Notes: a model not told the origin generated them from the letters alone. Counted from the first letter of the stretch, positions 37,666-49,494 are shown. The stretch is DNA of 64,000 nt from Anagrus nilaparvatae (GCA_022575985.1 JAKSXM010000246.1:12604001-12668000), one strand, 5' to 3'. Numbers and translations are program-made.

Positions 37666-38492
37666 TTAAGAATTCTCAGGCACGATTTTAACAAAAACTA
37701 TATCGCCAAGATGATATTTTACATTTTTAAATTTACTTTTGTCATAATAATCTTTTTGCTTAATTTGTTCAACTTCTATTTTTCTTCGTACTTCATTTTG
37801 AATATCAATAGGAATATGGTAAGTTTCTGACTGAGACGTTAGTTCCCGCAAATATCCTTCATTAAACCGTGGTATATACTCGTAAAGAGTTTCAAAAGGT
37901 GATTTTCCAGTAGTTTTATTAACAGCACAATTAAGATCTCTTTCTAATTTTAATATATCTATATCCCAAGAACGGTATGTATCTTTATCGTCTATATTTA
38001 CTTGTAATGTTGGTAACAACGTTTCATTAAGTCTCTCAACTTGACCATTAGTCTGAGGATGTCTAGTTGAATTAAGTGTATGGAAAATGCCGTGTTTTTC
38101 TACGAACATTTGAAATTAATTAAATGTAAAAGCAGTACCCCTATCTGTAATAAACCTTTTTGGGGCACCAAACTTATTGACAAATTCTTCGGCTTTTTTT
38201 TATTGTAGTATTAGCCTTAACATTCGTGACCGGGTATATTTGTGCAAATTTTATTAAATTGCAGATAGCTACTAAAACATATTTATTTCCACGCGAAGAT
38301 GTGACAAAAGGGTCTAAGTGATCTAAATGTATAATTTCAAATGGTCGAGACCCTGGCTTAATAGGATGCAATTCTCCAGTTTGCTTACCTACTTTTTTCT
38401 TAGCTAATAAATATTCTAAGCACGACCCAATGTGCTGCTTAACATACCTTTTCATATTAGTAAAATAGTAAAATTCGCGTATCTTATTAACA
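37666..38492 (-). pseudogene. Gypsy integrase remnant
   Basis: Frames 38455-38174 and 38109-37666 cover the integrase. The end of the zinc-binding region is at about 38450-38395 (HIGSCLEY, with one cysteine of the final Cys-x2-Cys pair replaced by Tyr). The first catalytic Asp region reads IIHLDHLDPF (about 38330), where intact elements have an Asp in a similar D-x-x-G/D context. A PQTNGQVERLNETL motif holds the conserved Glu (about 38040). A frameshift in an A-run separates the two frames near 38200-38110. The C-terminal part reads YHLGDIVFVKIVPENS and then stops. Confidence 0.85.
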
Positions 38493-40481
38493 CACGGTGT
38501 CTACCAAAATTTCATGCCGACTTATAAGGACCTTTTAAGGACAAGAAGGACAATTTTTTGCAAAAAATACGGACAAATAAAATCAACTTAGATTATTAAT
38601 AATTATTATCATTAACGAAAAAAAGTTTTATATCAGTATATTGTCCGGGGCTATCTGTTATAAAAAAGGTCAAACCTCTACATAATTAAGAAAATGGATG
38701 AATCGACCTGAAACCTTTTGCATTCTCTTCGGGAAGACGTCAATAAAAAAATGCCGGAAGGAAAATTTGTGTAAATAAAGGGGGGAATTTTCATCCCATT
38801 TGTCCCCCAGATTTTTCCGACAAATTTAAGAACTGATTTTTTTTCAATTTTGAGGAGTGCCTATAGGTTTTTTGCGTCGTAGAATTCAAATATGAAGTCA
38901 GAAATGCTATTTGATGCCTTCCCGGGGATGATTTTGGCCTTTTTCACCCCTTTTACCCCCAAAATATGTAATTCTTTAATTGCACCATTCTTTCCAATTT
39001 TGAAAATGTCCTTATGGGTTTTTTGGGTCGTAGAATGCCTTCCCGGGGGTGATTTTGGCCTTTTTCACCCCTACTATTCCCAAAATATGTAATTCTGTAA
39101 TTGCACCGTTCTTACTAATTTTAAAATGTCCTAATGGGTTTTTTGGGTCGTAGAATTAAAATATGAATCCTTTTGCTCCCTAAATATGTAATTCTTTAAT
39201 TACAAAATTTTATAAAAATGTTTAAATATGCTGCCGCGTATTGTACTTCACTCCCCTAAAAATACAATAAAGAGATACGCAGTTGATTTGAAAGAGGCCA
39301 ATTTACCCCCCAGCAAAGCATTGAATGACATTTCTGACATCATATTTGAATTCCATGACCCAAAAAAACCCGAGCAGGCATTTTAAAATTAAAAATTAAA
39401 GTTTTAATTAAATATTAGGGGCGTAAAAGATGTGAAAAAAGCCAAAATCACCCCGAGAAAGCATCAAATAGCATTTCTGACTTCATATTTGAATATATAT
39501 CAAATATTTTTTCAATTTATAGAAAATAATAGATATATATTTAAAAAAATCATGGGCGATAGAAACAACAACAATATTGATAATTCATATTAGAATTTTG
39601 TGGCCTAAAAAACCCATAAAGACATTTTAAAATTGGAAAGAACGGTGAATTTAAAGAATTACATATTTAGGGGGCATAAGGAGTGAAAAAAGGCCAAAAT
39701 CACCCCAGGGAAGGCATCAAATAGCATTTCTGACATCAAATTAGAATTTTGTGGCCCGAAAAACCCAGAAAGATATTTTAAAATTGGGAAGAACGGTGCA
39801 TTTAAAGAATTACATATTTAGAGGGCAAAAAGGGTGAAAAAAGGCCAAAATCACTGGGAAAGCATCGAATAGCATTTCTGACATCATATTTGAATTCTAC
39901 GACCCAAAAAACCCATAAGGACATTTTCAAAATTGGAAAGAATGGTGCAATTAAAGAATTACATATTTTGGGTGTAAAAGGGGTGAAAAAGGCCAAAATC
40001 ATCCCCGGGAAGGCATCAAATAGCATTTATGACTTCATATTTGAATTCTACGACGCAAAAAACCTATAGGCACTCCTCAAAATTGAAAAAAAATCAGTTC
40101 TTAAATTTGTCGGAAAAATCTGGGGGACAAATGGGATGAAAATTCCCCCCTTTATTTACACAAATTTTCCTTCCGGCATTTTTTTATTAACATCTTCACG
40201 AAGAGAATGCAAAAGATTTCAGGTCGATTCATCCATTTTCATAATTATGTATAGGTGGTTTCGCGGATAGCCCCGGACTAATATTGTTGATTAATCTCTT
40301 TTTCTACATTTTTATTTTACACACATTTTTTTATAAAAGAAGAAAACAAAGTTTAGCTAAAAGTAAGGGCATTTACGAATATTTATTAAAAATATGGACC
40401 TTTTAAGGACTAAAACGATTCTTTTTAGAAACAAGTACCTTTTAAGGACATAAGGACCATAAGGACCCGGTAGACACCCTG
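38493..40481. mobile_element. Palindromic DNA transposon inserted in the Gypsy element
   Basis: It ends GGTAGACACCCTG at the right and begins CACGGTGTCTACC at the left (one change). It is flanked by a 6-bp direct repeat TTAACA at 38487-38492 and 40482-40487. Arms of about 900 bp pair, for example GGCATTTTTTTATTAAC (right) with its left counterpart near 38740-38757. Within the arms a unit of about 140 bp ('ttcccggggatgattttggcctttttcacccc...gggttttttgggtcgtagaat') is repeated two to three times. No transposase is seen. The CAGGGTG-type end suggests hAT or a related group, but a 6-bp duplication is short for hAT, so the superfamily stays open. Confidence 0.82.
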
Positions 40482-42760
40482 TTAACAGTCCTCTCGATTC
40501 CAAAATGGCTTGCCAAATCATAAAATCTTATTGTGATAGCTTTTCTGAAGCAACGAGGTATCACGTATAATTTTCTTGATTTATTTATTTTATCAGTTTT
40601 ATACAATAACCCATTTTGTAATGTATAATCTACAACTGCACCTTGTTCTCTCTTAGTTCTATATTTTATTGGTTTTTTTTTAAATATTAATTTTTCTTAC
40701 TAGGCTATCATCACTGTTTTGATACATGAGTATTTCTTCTTCATAAGTAGTTATTTGAAAAATCATATCTCTGAAAACAGTTTGATCTGGGTCTTCCACG
40801 GGCGCTCGTGATAACGCATCAATATGTTGCATACGTTCTCCCTTCCTATGAAATATTTCAAAGTCATATTTAGCTAAATCGCTAATCCATCCAATAATCT
40901 ATGGATTTTTGGACGTTTTTGCAAAGATTAACGCTTGGCAATCTGTAATTATAATAAACTTAATACCAATTAAAAGAGAACGTAATTTTTGCAAAGCCCA
41001 TTTTATAGCTAACAATTCTAATTTACTTGAATGATAAATCTTTTGGACATCTGTCGTCCGCTTACTAATAGCATATACCGGATGAAGGTCACACGAATTT
41101 TAACCTTGAAATAAAATTGATCCAAGACCTTCAGCTGACGCATCCGTATGCAATTCTGTAATTTTTGTTTTAGGATTATATAGATTAGAAACTGGTTTTT
41201 AGGAAAGTTTATTTTTAATTTCTTCAAAAGCTTTACACTGCGATTCACCCCACTTAAACGGAGCATCTTTCTTTAACAGCTGAGTAATAGGGATGATTAT
41301 TTGTGCAAATCGAACTATAAAACGCCTGAAAAAACTAGCCATACTTAAAAAACGTCTTACTTTATGAACATTTTTAGGTACTAAAAAATTTGAGATCGCC
41401 CTGAATTTTTCAAAACTTGGAGTTATTTTTTCTTCGCTAATTTCAAACCCTAAATATTCAAGTTTTGTAACCCCAAACTTACACTTTTTTTAATTTAACG
41501 TTAGACGAGCATCTGATAACAATTCTAAAACTCTTACTAATTTTTTTATCAATTCTGACCAATTGCAAGCAAATATATAAATATTGTCAAAATAGTGTAC
41601 CACAAGATCTCTATGTTTTCCTTATATTTTATTCATAAGTTTAGCAAAATAAAATGGGGCATTCATCAACCAATAATTAGATCTTTCAAATTGCCCTGTA
41701 TCATCTGGTGTGATAAAAGCTGTTTTAGCCTTAGCCTCTTCTGATAATGGAACTATCCATGGACTAAATCTAGTTCAATAAAAATATTAGCTCTATTTAA
41801 ATTTTCCAACCCATCATCAACGTTTGGCAAAGGAAAATTCATTCTTACTGTATTCTGATTAAGTCGGCGAAAATCTATGACTAATCTTGGGGTACCGTCC
41901 CTTTTTTTAATTAATATACATGGACTTGCATAAGCTGAATTTGTTTCCGTTACTATACCAGCAGCTTTCCATTTAGCAACTAATTCGCGCATAACTTTTC
42001 TTTGCTCGCTATTAGCCTTGTATGGTTTTGAATGAACTGGGGTACAATTAGGCTTTTATATAATATCCATTTCAATTAAATTTGTGCATCCTAATTCATA
42101 ATCGCTAAACGCTACGCAGTGTCTAAATTTATTTAAGATTACTAATAACTCATTTATCTGTGTATCATTTGAACAACTATCAACAATGATATCATCTTGG
42201 GAAATAATTTCTTTTCGACTAGGTAATATTGGTACGTTATAGTCAATCAACATTATACTTTTATTTAAATTATTGTATTTTTTAATCTTTACTTCATTTT
42301 CGCTAATATTACTGATAGGTAGTTTATATTTTTTTTCACAGTGTTTTCTACTAAAAACACGGAGCAACTCGGTAAGTCTGACTTCATTTGTGGCAAGGCA
42401 TTTAAATAAATATTTTTCTTATACATAAATTCAAACTTTTCATCTACACGAATATAAATAAGATGAGGTAAATCAGTATATGTTCTACCTATTAATACAG
42501 GCATTGCTTGTGCATAATCAGGAACAATACGCATACAAATATTTTCAGCTACACAATTATCAAATTCTATATTCACATATACCACACTTTCTGATAGAGT
42601 AGGATTCTCTATTTCTCCCCACCCTATTAACTCACTTTGACAACGAATTATACTTAATCCAAATTTAATAACTATTGATGCGGTAATCGTACACGTTGAA
42701 CTCCCTTAGTTAATCATCCCTTTAACACTAAAATTATTAATTTTTACATCTTTAATATAT
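40482..42760 (-). pseudogene. Gypsy protease, reverse transcriptase and RNase H remnant
   Basis: The protease segment (about 42720-42300) has GSSTCTI after a stop codon where the catalytic Asp is expected. Reverse transcriptase spans about 41992-41400: it holds the region with SPCILIKKRDGTPRLVIDFRRLN. The catalytic box reads YFDN instead of Y-x-D-D (about 41600), so the enzyme would be dead. RNase H follows, with LHTDASAEGLGSILFQ (about 41140). A run of in-frame stops and small shifts breaks it throughout. After about 40560 the chain stops at the inserted palindromic element. Confidence 0.85.
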
Positions 42761-43608
42761 TTGGATAAATCTGACTCAGTTAAGTTTACATTTAACGCAT
42801 TTATTTCGGCATTAGAAATTTTTTTTGGTTTTTCACAATTTTTTGATATATGACCAACCTCGGAACAAATATAACTTCTTACCTCTTTTTTAGTTGGACA
42901 TTGATTTGCGAAATGACCTTTTTCTTTGCAACGATAACATTCAATATTTTCTAAGTTTGTTCGTGATGTACCACTAGCGCCGTCTGTTGATTTAAAGTTA
43001 TTTTTTACGTTCGATCTTTGGCTATCGCTGCCTGTTCCTTTCTCTCCCCTCCTAAAATTTTCGATTTTTTCTTTCCTTGAATTTTGTTAAGTTTCATTTT
43101 GTATAATAACTTTTAAAAGTTGATCCTCATCAAAAATATTTGAAGCAATAATTCCAGCACTTGTTTCTTTTGACCACAAGCCAATTGCTACTTGCATTTT
43201 AGTTTCATCAATGGAAAAATTTAAGTCTTTACACAACTTTACTTTATCAAAAAAATATTCTCTTGTATTTTCTCCGAATTTCTGATTACGATCTTGCATC
43301 TCTTTCCACTTTTCAGTCAACGATTTATCAATAAGAAACGTATTTTTAAAAGCGATGCGAAATGATTGCCAATTATTTATAGAGTCTAATCTGCTAAGAT
43401 ACCAATTTCTTGCCGCCTTTAGTATATAACCACGTGCTGTTTCAAAAGCTATTTCTTCCGTCCATCTATGTAACGTAGCCCTCGATTCAAGCTGTCTTAA
43501 CCTTGCTCTTGCCAACGCGGCTCCTTCAAGGCCATCAAAGTTTTTTATGTTATGACTAATGTCCGGCAATACATTATATAAAACTTTATCATTTGCTCTC
43601 ATATACAC
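42761..43608 (-). pseudogene. Gypsy gag and zinc-knuckle remnant
   Basis: An open frame 43608-43087 (173 codons) has a helical retroviral-type capsid composition: RNWYLSRLDSINNWQSFRIA, then a region resembling FKNTF with KWKEMQDRNQ. After a frameshift near 43087, a Cys-x2-Cys-x4-His-x4-Cys knuckle (CYRCKEKGHFANQC, about 42945-42905) is intact. The second knuckle has lost its first Cys (YICSEVGHISKNC). This is the nucleic-acid-binding end of Gag. The first methionine used here is arbitrary because the true 5' end is not preserved. Confidence 0.8.
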
Positions 43609-45359
43609 TCATACATATACAGAAACCATACTTGACCACGCTACTCTCTAACTTACAATTAATTATATACATATACCAGCACATACTATACTTTATATAT
43701 TACGACAGGGCCTACGGGCCACCATCTCGCGGGCGAGTTGCGAGCTATTTTTCTCTAAAAACTCGCAACACGCAGTTGCGTGCGAGAAAAAAAAGCAAAA
43801 AAAAAACAACCTAACCCGAAAAAATCAAAATAAACTAAAAAATAACATACTGTAAAAAAGTGTTTTTCAAATTATTTAATAAAGAAGATATACCTAATAT
43901 TAATAAAAGAAATACATAAATTAATAAAAAGGATTCTATTTATTATATGCATATGTTTATAGCTACATAATTGGATTTTAAAAAATAAAATGTGTTGTGT
44001 TTTTTTAGAGTTTCTTCTGTAAATGCTTATAGTTTGTTTATTTACAAAAAATATTAAAAATTAATTCCTTAGAATTAAATTTTAATACAGTAAAAAATAT
44101 ATAAATATATGTATGCTTCATAATTTGTGAAATTAAAAAATGGACCCAGAAGACCTTAGACATTGTTGAATCATTTGGTAAAGTTAACGTTCCAATTTTA
44201 TGTTCTTATTTATATTGGACCACTTGGTGTTATATATTTAACTTCTAAATCCCAACAGACTAAGAAGTTAAAAATATACATAATAAAGATATTATAACAA
44301 ATCATTTGACGAATGTCAAATCAAGTCTAATCAAGTATCTTATGCTTTTCAAAATCCTGTTTAAAAAAGATGAGGCCAAAATTTAAGCCTGTTCATACTT
44401 TTAATTCAGGTACGTTTAAAGATTGCAGAAGAGAATTTTTAAGACTTTATATAAGTTTGTAGAATTTTATAGCTCTTAATTCGCTAATATCTTTATAATG
44501 GAGTATAGATTAGCCTTTTCGAATATTATTATACTATTCGTTAGTTGAAAGTTTAGTATTTTCTTGAATAGTACCAGCAGAAAATTGTCATTATGAGTCT
44601 TATTTAATATATATACTATTGATAAACAGAAATCCCTTACATGGCTTAATTGTAATTGTGAGTAAAATTTTTAATCCATCAGATTTTTGAAGTTAAATGT
44701 GTAACGCCAAGTGGTTCAAGCCTACTGATGTATAAGCATGAATTGAATCTGGCTAAAAGAAAACAAAAATTATGAAAATATCCAAAGAAGAAGGATTATG
44801 ATAGTAAAATTGCATTTAATTAGGCTACCAATAATTAATTAGAACATAAAATTACAACGTTAACTTTACCAAATGATTCAACAATATCTAAGGTTTTCTG
44901 GGTCCTTTTTTTAATTTCACAAATTATGAAGCATACATATATTTATATATTTTTTACTTTATTAAAATTTAATTCTAAGGAATTAATTTTTAATATTTTT
45001 TGTAAATAAACAAACTATAAGCATTTACAGAAGAAACTCTAAAAAAACACAACACATTTTATTTTTTTAAATACAATTATGTAGCTATAAACATATATAT
45101 GCATATAATAAATAGAATCCTTTTATATATTTATATATTTATAATTTATATATTTCTTTTATTAATATTAGGTATATCTTCTTTATTAAATAATTTGAAA
45201 AACACTTTTACAGTATGTTATTTTTTAGTTTATTTTGATTTTTTCGGGTTAGGTTGTTTTTTTTTTGCTTTTTTTTTCTCGCACGCAACTGCGTGTTGCG
45301 AGTTTTTAGAGAAAAATAGCTCGCAACTCGCCCGCGAGATGGTGGCCCGTAGGCCCTGT

Positions 45360-45554
45360 TGTGGGGACACAGATGGCAACTACCATAAGTCGCTCCCGCA
45401 AGCGATAAGTCGACCCCTTGGTCCATATATAAGAAGCCCGTTAACAAGGCCCAACCGACCGTCTAAGGCAGAGGTTACCATCATTGCCTTACTGAAGAGT
45501 CCAGATGGTAACCTCGGGACGAAACGGCATAGTAGGAATCTACTCGATCCTACA
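45360..45554 (+). repeat. Left LTR of the TRIM element
   Basis: It holds a TATATAAGAA box (45424-45433), the expected core promoter, and GC-richer sequence than its surroundings. It is almost identical to the right LTR. Confidence 0.93.
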
Positions 45555-45555
45555 T

Positions 45556-45573
45556 TGGTGACCCCGACGTGAT
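45556..45573 (+). other. Primer-binding site for tRNA-Trp
   Basis: TGGTGACCCCGACGTGAT matches the complement of the last 18 bases of insect tRNA-Trp (including CCA) as known from Drosophila, all 18 positions. It starts one base after the left LTR. Confidence 0.9.
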
Positions 45574-45830
45574 ATACACACGCAACTTCTGATCAAAAAG
45601 TACACGTAACTCAATAACCATGTGATGCCCCGCCACATACACATGCATTGACACACACGTGCCACTGCTCCGTGCAGCCATGATTCCACAACGAAGCCTC
45701 CTTCCGTGAGCGGATCCCTGCATGTGAAGCCCAATAAACTCAAATACTGAAAATGTTAAATCAAGACCGTTCCTCCTACGCATGCACCTCCATACCACCT
45801 TTCCTCGCAAACTTGCTAAAAAAGTTTCTT

Positions 45831-45843
45831 GGGAGGGGAGTAC
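45831..45843 (+). other. Polypurine tract of the TRIM element
   Basis: GGGAGGGGAGTAC lies immediately before the right LTR, the usual place for plus-strand priming. Confidence 0.8.
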
Positions 45844-46039
45844 TGTGGGGACACAGATGGCAACTACCATAAGTCGCTCCCGCAAGCGATAAGTCGACCC
45901 CTTGGTCCATATATAAGAAGCCCGTTAACAAGGCCCAACCGACCGTCTAAGGCAGAGGTTACCATCATTGCCTTACTGAAGAGTCCAGATGGTAACCTCG
46001 GGACGAAACGGCATAAGTAGGAATCTACTCGATCCTACA
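45844..46039 (+). repeat. Right LTR of the TRIM element
   Basis: It is identical in sequence to the left LTR apart from one extra base (GGCATAAGTAGG against GGCATAGTAGG). Near-identity means a recent insertion, since the two LTRs are equal when an element lands. Confidence 0.93.
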
Positions 46040-46054
46040 CTGTCGTAATATATT

Positions 46055-47029
46055 ATATAGAATACAGAAAGACTACGACATATGCTTATTAGTAAATGTA
46101 AATTAATACTTCCTTTTCAAAATAAAACTTTACTCGAAGAATATGATAATAATTAGAATCAGAAGAAGTATTTTGATGACCTAAAAAATATTTATGTGGA
46201 AAGTTAAAATTAAAGATTGAAGTACAAAAACAAGTAAGAGTAATAATGAAACAATTTTTTACTAAAATGAGTTTATTTTCTTATACTGGGCAAAGAGAGA
46301 GCGGTGGCAGTGGAAAATCTAGCGAAGACAAAGAGGCAATTATATTTACTGAAAAAACAAACTTTTACAAATATTTGTTAGAATCATATGAACAGCTCCA
46401 CGATGCTGCTAAGAAAATTATGCAATGCACCAGATATTGCAAAAGCTGTTAGCTTAGCAATAAAAGCTTCGAAGAGATTAAAATGGAAGCCGAAATAAAC
46501 GGTTGATAAATACTTCAAAAGATTCAAACCATAGATAAGAGGAAACTGATGAAAACGGAGTACCTAAAAAAATGCCAAAAAAAATTAACTTAAATTTTAA
46601 AATGAATCAATGGTGCTTTTATTCTATAATTATTAACTTTTATTTAGTATTAGTATCTAAAACTTAAAAAAAATTAAATTTTATAAATAATATTTTAAAA
46701 TATTTTATTATTGTTACTTAAAAGATCTTAAAATTTATATTAAGTTAATAAAATAATATTAATGCTAGAGATTAAAAATCAATGGAAATAAAAATATAAT
46801 TTTAATTAGTATTATTAACATGAGTGATAATATTTTAAACTTAACTAAATTCAGCATTAGGATAAAAATAATTTTTAAGAAATAAAGTAAATTATTATAA
46901 TTACATAAATACATAAGAATAAAAGAAAATCAAAATTTATTGTTATTATAGCTTTATTATATAATTCATAGTGAATATTAAATACAGTATAAGTCTTATT
47001 GATTGAATACAAGACAAAAATGTTATAAA
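46055..47029. other. Intergenic stretch with a degenerate coding-like piece
   Basis: A 68-codon plus-strand frame (46246-46452) reads like real protein over part of its length and includes GGSGKS, similar to the start of a nucleotide-binding loop. After the stop, a neighbouring frame continues with AIKASKRLKWKP (about 46455-46495). It looks like a decayed fragment of unknown origin, perhaps transposon-borne. The rest (46500-47030) is AT-rich without features. Confidence 0.35.
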
Positions 47030-48561
47030 ATACCCTGCCAACTAGCTGGCACTGAGGTTCCTCAACCAATGGGCTTTAATCTTCAATATGCAACAAATAT
47101 TATTTATTACAACCATGCAATTATACATACATTTTTCGTTTTCACTAGGTAAAGTAGACCATTAAGATCATTTTGTTATTAAAGTGAAAATCCTATAGCG
47201 TCCTTGGATTGGTCTCGCCGGCATAAATGGATTTTAAATCATTTTTGCATAATCAAAAAGAGACAAATATAAAAAAAGCTAATTTTATTTTTTTTGTAAA
47301 ATTTTATTCGAATATATAATTATCCCTTAATAATTATATTGGGTAACATGATTTTTTGTTTTGTCAAAGAAATGGTTGGCAACGGTTTTCTGCTAATCAA
47401 AAAGCAAATAAAAAGTTTAATGGAAGCAACTACAGATCTCTTTCGAACTTAATAAAAGGGATTAGATAAGTTTTCGTTATTGTATTTTTACGATATTACT
47501 ATAAACGAAATTTCTAAAACTGATACTCCCATAGAAAAAAATTAAATACTACGTCCAAAAAAAAAGCTGTTTTTTATATTTTTTTGTGACAAAAATTTTG
47601 GGAAACAAATTTTCAATAGATTATCAGATTAAAAATATCGAGTAAAAACCATATTTTCAAATACAAGTACTTTCATGGAATAAATGATTATTATATTCAA
47701 ATTAAAAATAAAAAAAAGTATTTTAAAATTTTTTGATAAAAACATTTTTGGAAAAAAAAATTAGGTCTTGATTCGATAATGCTAGTGAAATATCACCGGT
47801 TACAATATTTTCAGATATTAGTAATTTCAAAGGGAGTAAATGAAGTATTACCCCCCAAAAAAAAAATATTGCAATTATTTTAATTTTTTTGTTTTTTTAA
47901 TTTTGAGAAAAAATTTTTGAAAAAATTCGGTATCAGATCCAAAAAATTACTATAAGCGAACTTTCTGAAACTAGTACTTTCAGAGAAATAAATTAGGTAC
48001 TACGTCCAAAAAGAAAAAAAAAATTGGTGTTTTTTGTATTTTTTCGTGAAAAAAATTTTGGGAAAAAAGTTTTCAAAAAATTAAGGTTTAAGGAAAATTT
48101 TAAGCTTGGTTAGAAGATTTTTCACTAATAGGCATTTGAGAAATTGGCTTTTGAAATAAAACAGCCTATCTTAGCAATTCCTCGCGCATGTGCTACTCAA
48201 AAAAAATTTTTGATCCCGGAATCGGATAGCCAGGGAAATTTCCTATCCTGACCTTAAAAATTATGACTCATTTTTCTTACATTTTTTACGACAGTCAAAA
48301 ACACTAAAATGGCTGCCAAAAATCAAAATTTTGCTCTGGGAGGCTAAAAATGGGGCTGGTTACTTATTTTTGGTAGTACTTTCAGAAAAAAACACTTTAA
48401 GGCAGTTTTGAAGACCCGACCATACAAATCGCACTCACTTCATCTAAATTTACCCACATCCAAATTAAAAAAAAAAAAAGTACCTCGAGCTTTTTTGGTG
48501 AAAAAATTTTTGAAAAAAAAATTAGGTCTTAACTCCATAATGTTTGTGAAATATCACCGAT

Positions 48562-48594
<33 letters not shown>

Positions 48595-48690
48595 ACAGAA
48601 TTTTTTTAAAAACCGGTTTTTTAGCTTCCTAGGGTCTCAAAACGTGCTTATATGCCAAAAAATCAAAAATTCTCATTGAGGAACCAAAAT
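47030..48690. mobile_element. GGTTCCTCA repeat, copy B (mosaic)
   Basis: Left edge CTGCCAACTAGCTGGCACTG then AGGTTCCTCA; right edge TCATTGAGGAACC. The body has the 'tactacgtccaaaaa' units (47530-48060 and again 48450-48560), a CA microsatellite (48568-48592) and 'gtctcaaaacgtgcttatatgcc'. Between the units, 48065-48440 is the reverse complement of 8560-8970 inside the hAT-like element, so the block is a mosaic. The piece AGGTAAAGTAGACCATTAAG (47151-47170) is the inverted form of a segment next to the left edge of copy A. Confidence 0.6.
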
Positions 48691-48699
48691 TTAATAAAT

Positions 48700-49492
48700 G
48701 CATATTTTATAACAAATTGAAAGAAGCTGGTTTAATTATCACTTATTTCTCCATCCCCATGTAATAAAGGCACTGAATGAACTTTGGGTTTTTCCATTCA
48801 CAAATCTTTAACGTAAAATAAAAAAGCTTTGCAATTAACATCAATCAAATTATAAGTAAATTTATTAACTGTAATATTTTCTACGTCAACTTCAAAAATA
48901 TTTAAAATAGAAGAATTTAAAGATTATGTTAAATATGGACCTTTTTTATTAAGTATTTATCCTTCCAGTATGAAATTTAAAGAATTAATTTTTGAAATTT
49001 TTTTAATTTTTAAAAATATTAATGATTTTAAAAGTACAGAGTCATTTGGAGGTTTAGTGGATAAAACTGTATCTCTATAAATAATTTCTGTAATAAGTTT
49101 CGTATCACTTTTTTTATTTTCTTTCTTAATTTTTGATATGAATACCTTCTTGCTTGGAAGTTCTACTTTGTTGCCTTTTTTTAAAAATTATCCTTAATTT
49201 TTATACAAAGCTGCTGTAACGGTTTATAGCCACACCTTAACTGCAATTTGATTTTGTGTTTTTGATTTTTTGTTTTTTCAAAATTAAATGCTGTAACATC
49301 ACTTAACGAGGAATACAAATATTTTGCATCTTCACATATGTGTACTAAAAAATGCATTCTTATTGTCGATCTTTCGTATCCATAAAAATGTTTGGATAAC
49401 ATTATAAATCTTTCTAAAAATAACTGAGCTGCTCTTAAAAATTGTTTTACTAATTTTTTACAATTGAGAATTCTTGATGCCACATGAAACAA
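48700..49492 (-). pseudogene. DNA-transposase C-terminal fragment (possibly CACTA/Tnp2-like)
   Basis: A minus-strand frame (49492-49181, 103 codons) and its decayed continuation to about 48700 resemble the C-terminal region of insect Tnp2/CACTA-like transposase proteins. It holds MHFLVHICEDAKYLYSSLSD, then AFNFEKTKNQKHKIK and GYKPLQQL. These parallel the family pattern of a 'H-L-x-D-A-x-x-x-x-x-L' helix followed by 'FSAFxFEN...KPL'. Downstream, pieces such as VDVENITV and a terminal FPLLH-like VPLLHG also fit. Stops occur after 49181. The N-terminal catalytic part is missing. Family assignment is from memory and only moderately sure. Confidence 0.5.
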
Positions 49493-49494
49493 TA

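Larger units (their letters stand above)
37666..43608 (-). mobile_element. Ty3/Gypsy LTR retrotransposon, dead, split by a palindromic transposon
   Basis: Gag, zinc knuckles, protease, reverse transcriptase, RNase H and integrase follow one another on the minus strand from 43608 down to 37666. The order RT-RNase H-integrase defines Ty3/Gypsy. Multiple stops, frameshifts and changed catalytic residues make it non-functional. A 2-kb palindromic element (38493-40481) interrupts it before the integrase zinc-binding region. No LTR pair is visible at either edge: the right edge runs into another palindromic element at 43696, and the left edge ends just after the integrase stop. This is an old genomic copy. 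Confidence 0.85.
45360..46039 (+). mobile_element. TRIM-type LTR retrotransposon (680 bp, non-coding, young)
   Basis: Two LTRs of 195 and 196 bp differ by a single-base indel. They start TGTGGGGACACAG and end GATCCTACA, so they have the TG...CA ends of LTRs. The internal 289 bases start one base after the left LTR with an 18-base primer-binding site for tRNA-Trp and end with a polypurine tract. The insertion is flanked by a perfect 4-bp duplication CTGT (45356-45359 and 46040-46043). There is no gag or pol. It therefore depends on enzymes of a tRNA-Trp-primed Gypsy element, as in the CsRn1-type group (known family feature; parentage here is inferred). It sits inside the right terminus of the palindromic element. 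Confidence 0.93.
43696..46054. mobile_element. Palindromic (foldback) element, host of the TRIM insertion
   Basis: Left end TATATTACGACAGGGCCTAC and right end GTAGGCCCTG...TCGTAATATA are inverted repeats. The right end is split by the 680-bp TRIM at 45360-46039. Arms of about 500 bp (43696-44204 and 44857-45359) are nearly identical in reverse. The centre is also palindromic at lower identity: 'ggaccacttggtgttatatatttaacttc' faces 'gaagttaaatgtgtaacgccaagtggttc'. Near each end sit GC-rich small hairpins (CTCGCAACACGCAGTTGCGTGCGAG). No transposase or target duplication was recognised. It abuts the gag end of the Gypsy remnant. Confidence 0.8.

Noticed and set aside
45550..45885. 111-codon minus-strand frame across the TRIM interior
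   Set aside because: It runs across the primer site and the LTR borders against the element's direction; no family resemblance.
46246..46452. GGSGKS as a P-loop of a Helitron helicase
   Set aside because: The residues after the loop do not follow helicase patterns and no other helicase motif or Helitron end is nearby; kept only as a degenerate coding-like piece.
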